Source: Bacteroidia bacterium (lineage in GTDB: Bacteria; Bacteroidota; Bacteroidia; UBA4408). Taken from it: a DNA stretch of 42,559 nt. Positions within the stretch are counted from its first letter, which is position 1, and each line of letters starts with the position of its first letter. The stretch lies in NCBI GenBank assembly GCA_023262495.1, contig JALRAS010000012.1:1-42559 (forward strand), read 5' to 3'. The notes under the pieces are model-generated. The model made no database searches. It was given only the letters and a program-made list of their open reading frames with translations, and was not told where the DNA came from. Of this stretch, positions 26,172 through 33,121 are shown piece by piece. The position numbers and the translations under genes are program-made.

Positions 26172-26918
26172 TTACTGAAAATACTGTTTGATTTTACTTA
26201 GTGGCTTCCTTATTAGGGTGAGCAATCCCGGCTTCAAACCATTTATGGCCCACGCTTTTTTATCCTCTTGATTGGCCTTATATCTGTTTTTAAAACTAAC
26301 ATTGCTCTGCCCACCTGCACGCATATTCACAATAAGCATAGGTAGGTATGCAACCATTACTTCATGTTTATGAATAAATCTTAACATCAACTCATAATCG
26401 GCCGATGAGCGAAGCGAAAGATTAAAACTGCCGTATTTTTCGTAACAAGTTTTGCGTGCAAAAAAAGTAGGATGTGGCGGCATCCACCCCTTTAGGAAAA
26501 GTCCTTTTTTATATTCTCCCGATCGCCATTTTCTGATAATCTTGCTTGTATCGTGCCGATCAACATAATTCAAATCACCATAAACCACATCGGTATGAGT
26601 TTGCTTGAAAAGCGCTACAACCTTGCTAATGACATTATTAGAAGCATACATATCATCAGAGTTTAAAGCTACCACAACATCACCGCTTGCCATACTTATA
26701 CCTTTTGAAATGGCATCGTAAATACCATTATCTTTTTCCGATATAATTTTTGCAATTTTGTTTTTGTAGCGATTCACAATTGCCAATGTACTATCAGTTG
26801 ACAATCCATCAATGATGATGTATTCAATGTCCTGATAATCTTGATTAACAACAGATTTAATAGTGTCTTCAACAGTTGACTCGCTGTTATAGGTAACAGT
26901 AACAATGCTTACTTTCAT
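26172..26918 (-). CDS. glycosyltransferase family 2
   Basis: A 248-residue GT-A-fold glycosyltransferase (WcaA-like). The N-terminus has VSIVTVTYNSESTVEDTI, then YIIIDGLSTDSTLA for the nucleotide site and ALNSDDMYAS with the DxD-type metal motif. GWMPPHPTFFARK and SSADYELMLRF in the middle are typical of family 2 enzymes in surface-polysaccharide loci. A short basic C-terminus may associate with the membrane. It follows the WcaF-like gene by 7 bases on the same strand and forms the leftward half of the polysaccharide locus. Sugar specificity cannot be assigned. Confidence 0.92.
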   Translation of the reverse strand: MKVSIVTVTYNSESTVEDTIKSVVNQDYQDIEYIIIDGLSTDSTLAIVNRYKNKIAKIISEKDNGIYDAISKGISMASGDVVVALNSDDMYASNNVISKVVALFKQTHTDVVYGDLNYVDRHDTSKIIRKWRSGEYKKGLFLKGWMPPHPTFFARKTCYEKYGSFNLSLRSSADYELMLRFIHKHEVMVAYLPMLIVNMRAGGQSNVSFKNRYKANQEDKKAWAINGLKPGLLTLIRKPLSKIKQYFQ

Positions 26919-26925
26919 ACATCAA

Positions 26926-27489
26926 TTATAAATAGCTCAATTGTCTCATTCTTACCGGCTTTGCAGGATTTCCTTGGTATATGGTGTAAGCATCTAAATT
27001 ACGTGTAGCAACACTACCTACTGTAAGTATGGAATGACTCTTACAAACTACACCGGAGCATACAACTGACTTTGCTCCTATCCAAACACCATCTTCCAAC
27101 GTGATTTCCCCTACAATCAAATCAAAGGTTGTTTTTTTATAATTGTGGTTGCCACATAAAAGTAGTGCACCTTGAGAAATACAAACGTTATTGCCAATCA
27201 CCACCTTAGCTAAATTATCAATCCAAACATCTTCACCAATCCAAACATTATCACCAACCTCAAGTCTCCATGGATATTTGATATTTACCGAAGGTTTGAT
27301 TACAACACCACTGCCAACCTTTGCGCCAAATAAGCGAAGTAGAAATACCTTAACTCCCATATCAGGGAACCATCGAGAAGTAAAAAAGAACATGTTGGTA
27401 TAATACCAAATCACCATTTTAAGCCGAGAAGCACCGGGCTTATACCAATCATTTTTAAATTTTCCTAAATTGGTTTGGGCAGTATACAT
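26926..27489 (-). CDS. WcaF-like left-handed beta-helix (hexapeptide) acetyltransferase (start revised)
   Basis: A 187-residue acetyltransferase with hexapeptide repeats (VGDNVWIGEDVWIDN, VVIGNNVCISQGA, LEDGVWIGAKSVVCSGV). The N-terminal LGKFKNDWYKPGASRLK and YYTNMFFFTSRW match the colanic-acid acetyltransferase WcaF group, as does the CGNHNYKKTTFDL loop. It should O-acetylate a sugar residue or lipid-linked intermediate during polysaccharide synthesis. The ATG at 27489 is chosen because a perfect -7 box (27505-27513) lies inside the track's longer version. First gene of the WcaF-GT2 unit. Confidence 0.9.
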   Translation of the reverse strand: MYTAQTNLGKFKNDWYKPGASRLKMVIWYYTNMFFFTSRWFPDMGVKVFLLRLFGAKVGSGVVIKPSVNIKYPWRLEVGDNVWIGEDVWIDNLAKVVIGNNVCISQGALLLCGNHNYKKTTFDLIVGEITLEDGVWIGAKSVVCSGVVCKSHSILTVGSVATRNLDAYTIYQGNPAKPVRMRQLSYL

Positions 27490-27504
27490 AGTGGTAATGA
27501 TCTT

Positions 27505-27513
27505 GCAAATATA
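27505..27513 (-). promoter_or_regulatory. -7 promoter element (TATATTTGC) for the WcaF-GT2 operon
   Basis: A perfect minus-strand TAnnTTTGY, 15 bases before the ATG at 27489. It faces away from the rightward promoter at 27552-27584, giving a compact divergent control region between the two halves of the polysaccharide locus. Confidence 0.55.
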
Positions 27514-27551
27514 ATACAGATGCACAATATAACGATAATGGCTCATTTTTA

Positions 27552-27584
27552 TTGCTGCGGATTAGGCAAGAGCCTTATATTTGT
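27552..27584 (+). promoter_or_regulatory. promoter: TTG box, 21-base spacer, TATATTTGT -7 box
   Basis: TTG at 27552-27554 and a perfect TAnnTTTGY at 27576-27584, 21 bases before the ATG at 27606. It should drive the four-gene rightward polysaccharide operon. Confidence 0.65.
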
Positions 27585-27605
27585 GGTTTATAAAGTTGAC
27601 TCAAT

Positions 27606-28781
27606 ATGATGCGAGTAGCGTTAGTAACAGATGGCATATTTCCTTACGTGATGGGTGGCATGCAAAAGCACTCCTATTATCTGTGCAAGTACCTTGTGCG
27701 TATGGGCGTGAAGGTTGATCTGTACCATACCAATTTGAGTAGTTATGATATTCATGAACTTGAGCTTTTTTCTGAAGAGGAGAAGCAACATATCAACTCC
27801 ATCGTGATTAAATTTCCCGAATCAGATAAAATGCCCGGGCATTATTTAAGGTCTTCGTTTAAGTATGCATTAAAAATTTACGATGAATTGAAACAGAGAC
27901 CGAAACCTGATTTCATTTATTGCAAAGGATTTGCAGGTTGGAAACTTGCCATAGAAAAAAAGTTGGGTAGGCTTAACATACCAATGGCGGTTAATTTCCA
28001 TGGCTACGAAATGTTTCAACCTGCACCTTCATTTAAATCAAAAATTGAACAATTACTCCTATTCCGTGGCCCCGTTAAATATATTTGCAAGCATGCAGAT
28101 TTCGTGATGTCGTATGGTTCAAAAATCAATGATGTTATAGCTTCCATACCTATTCCCACTTCAAAAATTGTTGCCATACCAACAGGAATTGAGGAGCAAT
28201 GGCTCAATACGCAAATAAAACCTACCGAATCGAAAAAGAAATTTTTATTCATAGGTAGATTTGAACGAAGAAAAGGTATTGAAGAGTTGCATACTGCACT
28301 TTCAAAAATAAATGACAATGTATCTTTCGAATGCCATTTTATTGGCCCTATTCCAGAGAGTTCACGTCTTGTTAGAAGCAACTTAATTTATCATGGTGCA
28401 ATCAGCGATCAAGAAGTGATTAAAAAAATTACGCGCAATTGTGACATCTTTTTGTGCCCTAGCTACAGTGAAGGAATGCCCAACGTAATTATGGAGGCAA
28501 TGGCGAGCGGACTTGCCGTTATTGCAACCAACGTGGGAGCTGTTAACTTACTTGTAAGTGACAAAAACGGATATTTATTGGAATTGAAGGAGCTCAATGA
28601 TTTGACTAATGTCATCAATCATTTTATTGTTAAAAATCCAAGCGAAATTGATTTGATGAAGAAACACTCTAGCGAGCTCATCAAAAACAACTTTCTTTGG
28701 ACATCGATTGCCCGCATTCACCTCGATTTTTTCAATCGTGCTGTATCAGCCAACCCCACAAACCCAAAGCAACAAAGCTGA
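27606..28781 (+). CDS. glycosyltransferase family 4 (GT-B)
   Basis: A 391-residue GT-B glycosyltransferase. The N-terminal domain opens MRVALVTDGIFPYVMGGMQKHSYYL, with the glycine loop that contacts the acceptor side. The C-terminal domain has FLFIGRFERRKGIEELH and the nucleotide-sugar E-x7-E motif in SYSEGMPNVIMEAMASGLAVIATNVG. No membrane helix is present, so it works on the cytoplasmic face on a lipid-linked oligosaccharide. First gene of a tightly packed operon: its TGA overlaps the next gene's ATG as TGATG (28779-28783). The donor sugar is not predictable. Confidence 0.93.
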   Translation: MMRVALVTDGIFPYVMGGMQKHSYYLCKYLVRMGVKVDLYHTNLSSYDIHELELFSEEEKQHINSIVIKFPESDKMPGHYLRSSFKYALKIYDELKQRPKPDFIYCKGFAGWKLAIEKKLGRLNIPMAVNFHGYEMFQPAPSFKSKIEQLLLFRGPVKYICKHADFVMSYGSKINDVIASIPIPTSKIVAIPTGIEEQWLNTQIKPTESKKKFLFIGRFERRKGIEELHTALSKINDNVSFECHFIGPIPESSRLVRSNLIYHGAISDQEVIKKITRNCDIFLCPSYSEGMPNVIMEAMASGLAVIATNVGAVNLLVSDKNGYLLELKELNDLTNVINHFIVKNPSEIDLMKKHSSELIKNNFLWTSIARIHLDFFNRAVSANPTNPKQQS

Positions 28782-30067
28782 TGCTAAATAACTCAAGAAC
28801 AACACTGTTAATTTTCATTTCGGTTTTTGTCAGCTCCATTACCTTCTGGAAGACACCGTTTGAGGGTTACTTGCATTATGTTATTTTTGTCTTGTTGCTT
28901 CCCGGTTTTATTAAAAGATTCGGAATACCTAAAACACCTTTCATTCTACTTTTCATTCCTGCGGTTTTCGGTATTTTACAAATTTATGCGGGTAATAATA
29001 CCTGGGCTGGTTTCATAAAAATATTTGTTGGTGTATTGCTTTCTACAAGTTTTTATGAATACGTTATGCTGCACTATAATTTTGATATAGAAAAAATATT
29101 TACCTATTACATCAAAGGTGCATATTTTGTTTCTATTATTGGATTTGTGCAGGTGGCTAGTTATTATGCCGGATTTGAGCCGGGTTACAATTACGGATGG
29201 CTTCTGAATAAATGGGGCTGTGTACCAAACTCGAGTGGTGGTATTCGAATGAACTCTATCTTTTCTGAAGCATCGCAGTGCGCTATTATGCTCGCCCCAG
29301 CGGCATTTGTAGTGATATATAATATCATTTACCGAAAAACATATTACATACATCCTCAAAAGGGCTTGGTAATTTTATTGGCCACTGTGCTCACCACCTC
29401 ATCAACAGGATTTATCGGATTTTTCGTAACAGGAATTTTAATTATTCTCAATCACGCTAAGATTTCAAACTTTATAGGTGCGGGATTTTTATTCTTTGCA
29501 CTAGGTACTGTATTGCATAACAACAGTCCCGAATTCAAAGGCCGTATCGACAGTGCATTAGGTATATGGGTAGATCAAGATTTTTCTCTTGAAAATATGA
29601 ACAGCTCCAGTTTTGTACTGTACAACAATTATCACATTGCCATGGAGAATTTCAAAGCCAATCCTGTAGCAGGCAGTGGCATTGGGTCTCACTCTGTAGC
29701 TTTCGACAAATACTCACTTACCCTCAGAAGCGGAATTCTTGATATTGAATTTAACAAATCTGATGCAAACAGTTTATTTTTGCGCCTGTTATCAGAAACG
29801 GGAATGGTTGGCATATTATTCATTTTGATTTTTATCGTGAAATTTTATGTTAACAGAAGTCGCAACAACCCAGAATCACGTCACTGGATTATTGGCAATG
29901 CAGTGTTGGTAATTATCATACTTTATTTATTACGACAAGGTAACTATTTCATTAATGGATTTCCTTTGTTCATGTGGATATATTACTACAACTACAAAAA
30001 TTTTCAAGCTAAATATGTGAAACAACCTGAAACTGAAACCACATCAAATGCAACCGCCTATGCATAA
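28781..30067 (+). CDS. O-antigen polymerase/ligase-like membrane protein (start revised)
   Basis: A 428-residue inner-membrane protein with about 10-12 hydrophobic helices and one large polar loop near ~250-330 (including SGIGSHSVAFDKY), the layout of Wzy polymerases and WaaL ligases (O-antigen ligase family). RMNSIFSEASQCA before a helix is another family-like patch. The track start at 28697 runs 28 codons into the upstream gene and gives a polar lead; the ATG at 28781 overlaps the upstream stop (TGATG) and enters the first helix at once. It should polymerise or ligate the glycan units made by the flanking glycosyltransferases; polymerase versus ligase cannot be decided. Confidence 0.85.
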   Translation: MLNNSRTTLLIFISVFVSSITFWKTPFEGYLHYVIFVLLLPGFIKRFGIPKTPFILLFIPAVFGILQIYAGNNTWAGFIKIFVGVLLSTSFYEYVMLHYNFDIEKIFTYYIKGAYFVSIIGFVQVASYYAGFEPGYNYGWLLNKWGCVPNSSGGIRMNSIFSEASQCAIMLAPAAFVVIYNIIYRKTYYIHPQKGLVILLATVLTTSSTGFIGFFVTGILIILNHAKISNFIGAGFLFFALGTVLHNNSPEFKGRIDSALGIWVDQDFSLENMNSSSFVLYNNYHIAMENFKANPVAGSGIGSHSVAFDKYSLTLRSGILDIEFNKSDANSLFLRLLSETGMVGILFILIFIVKFYVNRSRNNPESRHWIIGNAVLVIIILYLLRQGNYFINGFPLFMWIYYYNYKNFQAKYVKQPETETTSNATAYA

Positions 30068-31109
30068 GATTATATTTCTTTATACTGAATTAGCCGGCTA
30101 CTTTTTGTCCTGTGTAAACGAACTAACCAAACAAAAAAATGTAGAGGTGCATATCGTTCGTTGGCCTGTAAATAAGGAAGCCCCTTTTAATTTCTCTTTC
30201 AATAGTGCCGTTAAGGTATATAATCGAAATGATTTTTCAGAAAGGTCGTTACTTGATTTGGTAAGTGCTATCAATCCCGATGTGATTTACTGCAGTGGTT
30301 GGATTGACAAAGGTTATCTGCACGTTTGCAAGCAATTTAAAAAACAAATTCCTGTAGTTGTTGGTTTCGACAATCAATGGAAAGGTACCCTAAAGCAACA
30401 CCTTGCCTCTTTACTCAGCTTCACAAAAATACATCCATACTTTAATCATTGTTGGGTGCCAGGTAAACCTCAATATGAGTATGCATTACGTCTTGGATTT
30501 AAACCCAATACCATCCTTACAGGATTTTACTCCGCAGATTATAATTTGTTCCATAGCTTTTATGAAAAGTATACAGCCCTTAAAACGGAAGCGTTTCCTA
30601 AAAGATTTATATACGTGGGCAGATATTATGATTTCAAGGGTATTGAAGAAATGTGGCAGGCCTTTGTCAATCTGGACAAAAGACTCAATACAAATTGGGA
30701 GCTTTGGTGTCTCGGTACAGGTAGTATTACCCCAATTAATCATCCTAAAATTAAACACTTCGGATTTATTCAGCCCGACAAATTGGAAGAATTCGTGAGT
30801 CAAACAGGTGTGTTCATTCTTCCCAGCAGGTTTGAACCTTGGGGCGTTGTGGTGCATGAATTTGCTGCGGCAGGTTTTCCATTACTTTGTAGTTCCGCTG
30901 TTGGCGCCATTGCTGCGTTCCTTGAAGAAGGTGTAAATGGCTATGTGTTTGAAGTAAAAAATAGCTCATCTATTGAAGCAACAATGGAAAAAATAATTCA
31001 AAAATCAGACAAGGAGTTAATCAATATGAGTAAAGTAAGTGCCAACAAAGCAGCTACAATAACCTGCGAGAATTGGGTAGAAAGTTTAATGAGTTTACTG
31101 AAAAAATAA
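30060..31109 (+). CDS. glycosyltransferase family 4/1 (GT-B)
   Basis: A 349-residue GT-B enzyme if started at the ATG at 30060 (MHKIIFLYTELAGYF); the ATG at 30048 would add MQPP and lengthen the overlap with the polymerase gene from 8 to 20 bases. The C-terminal domain has KRFIYVGRYYDFKGIEEMW and the family E-x7-E region PSRFEPWGVVVHEFAAAGFPLLCS. PDVIYCSGW in the first half is common in cytoplasmic family 4 enzymes. It lies inside the polysaccharide operon, 9 bases before asnB. Donor and acceptor are unknown. Confidence 0.9.
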   Translation: MHKIIFLYTELAGYFLSCVNELTKQKNVEVHIVRWPVNKEAPFNFSFNSAVKVYNRNDFSERSLLDLVSAINPDVIYCSGWIDKGYLHVCKQFKKQIPVVVGFDNQWKGTLKQHLASLLSFTKIHPYFNHCWVPGKPQYEYALRLGFKPNTILTGFYSADYNLFHSFYEKYTALKTEAFPKRFIYVGRYYDFKGIEEMWQAFVNLDKRLNTNWELWCLGTGSITPINHPKIKHFGFIQPDKLEEFVSQTGVFILPSRFEPWGVVVHEFAAAGFPLLCSSAVGAIAAFLEEGVNGYVFEVKNSSSIEATMEKIIQKSDKELINMSKVSANKAATITCENWVESLMSLLKK

Positions 31110-31118
31110 ATTGAGGAC

Positions 31119-33005
31119 ATGTGCGGAATAAATGGAATACTTGGAATTGAGAATCCCGAAACAGGTAGCAACTGTATTGGCAGCATGAATAAAAAAATGG
31201 CTCATCGCGGACCTGATGATGAAGGTGTTTTTGCTGATGTAAACATTGCTGTGGGCCAAAGAAGACTCTCAATTATTGATCTCTCGAGTGCAGGGCATCA
31301 ACCCATGTGGAGCAACGATAAGCGCTATTGCATTGTATACAATGGAGAGCTTTATAACTTCCAAGAATTACGATTTGATTTAGAAAGAAGCAGTAGAGGT
31401 AGTTCAGAAATGCCCTACCATTTTGTTACCAAAAGTGATACAGAAGTTATATTAGCAGCATATAGCAGATGGGGAAAAGATTGTCTGAGCAAATTCAATG
31501 GAATGTTTGGCTTTGCAATTTGGGACACTGAAAAAAAAGAGTTGTTTATAGCGCGCGATAGGTTAGGTGTAAAGCCAATTTACTATAGTTTAAAAAATAA
31601 CATCCTGGTCTTTTCTTCCGAATTAAGATCTCTGCTCGAATCCAACATCATTCCTCGTAAACTCAACAAGGATGGCCTTGTTGATTACCTACGCTATCAA
31701 ACTGTGCACGCCCCTCAAACCATTGTGAAGGATGTTTTTATGCTGATGCCGGGGCACTTCATCAAGGCGAGTATCAACGCTTTCAACATCGAAAAATATT
31801 GGGACATTAATCAATTTACACCTGCTGCCGGCATTGATGATTCATACCATGAGGTTTGTGAAAAAGTACGCACACTTTTCGAAAAATCGGTACAACGCAG
31901 ACTTGTTGCCGATGTGCCGTTCGGAGCATTTCTTTCGGGCGGTATCGACAGCAGTGCGGTGGTGGGTATGATGAGTAAAGTTTCAACCAATAAGGTAAAA
32001 ACATTTTCAGTAATTTTTGATGATGAGCAATTTAGCGAAGCTTCCTATGCCCGTATGATTGCAAATAAATTCGATACAGAGCATCACGAAATAAAACTCA
32101 CGCCCGATGCTTTTAAAAATGAAATCGAAGATGCACTCAAGGCAATTGATCACCCTAGTGGCGATGGTCCAAATACATACGTAGTAAGTAAGGCCACTAA
32201 AAATGCAGGAATTACAATGGCACTATCGGGTTTGGGAGGCGATGAACTTTTTGCAGGTTATGATATTTTTAGTCGTTCTTTAAAATTAGAAAAAATGAAA
32301 TGGCTGAGTGGAATCCCGGGAATTTCGATCGCTGCAGCCATCAATAAAAAGCTGAAGCCGGGAATAGCAAGTGCCAAGTTGGAACATTTGTTCAAACAAA
32401 ATTCATTGGACTTCAAACACACTTATCCATTATCGCGAATGGTATTACTCGATGATGAAATCAAAAAGCTTATTGGTGAGCAGCATCAATTGAAAAATGT
32501 TGTAGCTGAAATGGCGAAAAAAATTGCCGTAAAAAAACATGGAATGATAACAGCAGTTAGCATTGCCGAAATAAGCACTTATATGCAAAATGTGTTATTG
32601 CGTGATACTGATCAAATGAGCATGTCGCATGCACTAGAAATAAGAGTTCCTTTTCTTGATTACGAGTTGGTTCAATTTGTAATTGGCCTACCCGATTCAT
32701 ATAAAATGCCAGTTACTCCAAAAAAACTTTTGGTAGATGCTATGGGCGATTTGCTGCCCAATGAAATTGTAAACAGGCCCAAAATGGGATTTACCCTTCC
32801 ATGGAAAAATTGGCTCAAAACAGACTTAAAGAATCTATGCGAACACAACCTCCGGTTGCTTGGTAAAAATCCATTTTTTGAAGCTGCAGCTGTTGACTCA
32901 CTTTGGCAAAGATTCTTGAATGATGACCCATTTGTATCATGGAGCAGAGTGTGGCATTTAGTGGTATTGCAGCATTGGATTTCAGAAAATAAAATAGTTG
33001 AATAA
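31119..33005 (+). CDS. asnB: asparagine synthase (glutamine-hydrolysing), polysaccharide-cluster type
   Basis: A 628-residue class-II glutamine amidotransferase. Cys2 (MCGINGILG) is the glutaminase nucleophile; AHRGPDDEG, VYNGELYN and KSDTEVIL complete the N-terminal domain. The synthetase half has the pyrophosphate loop FLSGGIDSSAVVG (~270-282) and LSGLGGDELFAGYD. It makes an amide from a carboxylate using ATP and glutamine. As last gene of a polysaccharide operon (9 bases after a glycosyltransferase), it may amidate a uronic-acid-type sugar rather than supply asparagine; that is inference from context, and asnB-like genes are common in such loci. The 116 bases downstream hold no clear terminator. 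Confidence 0.9.
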   Translation: MCGINGILGIENPETGSNCIGSMNKKMAHRGPDDEGVFADVNIAVGQRRLSIIDLSSAGHQPMWSNDKRYCIVYNGELYNFQELRFDLERSSRGSSEMPYHFVTKSDTEVILAAYSRWGKDCLSKFNGMFGFAIWDTEKKELFIARDRLGVKPIYYSLKNNILVFSSELRSLLESNIIPRKLNKDGLVDYLRYQTVHAPQTIVKDVFMLMPGHFIKASINAFNIEKYWDINQFTPAAGIDDSYHEVCEKVRTLFEKSVQRRLVADVPFGAFLSGGIDSSAVVGMMSKVSTNKVKTFSVIFDDEQFSEASYARMIANKFDTEHHEIKLTPDAFKNEIEDALKAIDHPSGDGPNTYVVSKATKNAGITMALSGLGGDELFAGYDIFSRSLKLEKMKWLSGIPGISIAAAINKKLKPGIASAKLEHLFKQNSLDFKHTYPLSRMVLLDDEIKKLIGEQHQLKNVVAEMAKKIAVKKHGMITAVSIAEISTYMQNVLLRDTDQMSMSHALEIRVPFLDYELVQFVIGLPDSYKMPVTPKKLLVDAMGDLLPNEIVNRPKMGFTLPWKNWLKTDLKNLCEHNLRLLGKNPFFEAAAVDSLWQRFLNDDPFVSWSRVWHLVVLQHWISENKIVE

Positions 33006-33121
33006 TAGAAGGCGAATTCTACCATTGCACTTAAAATCCTCGCTAGATTTAGTTTACCACTTATTGTGAGTATCGCTGTATTGATAATCAACTTCAAACA
33101 TGTTGATGAAGCCCATCACCT

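Noticed and set aside
28016-28381. 121-residue minus-strand ORF opposite the first GT4 gene
   Set aside because: Antisense shadow of a clear glycosyltransferase; no family resemblance and no -7 box in front.
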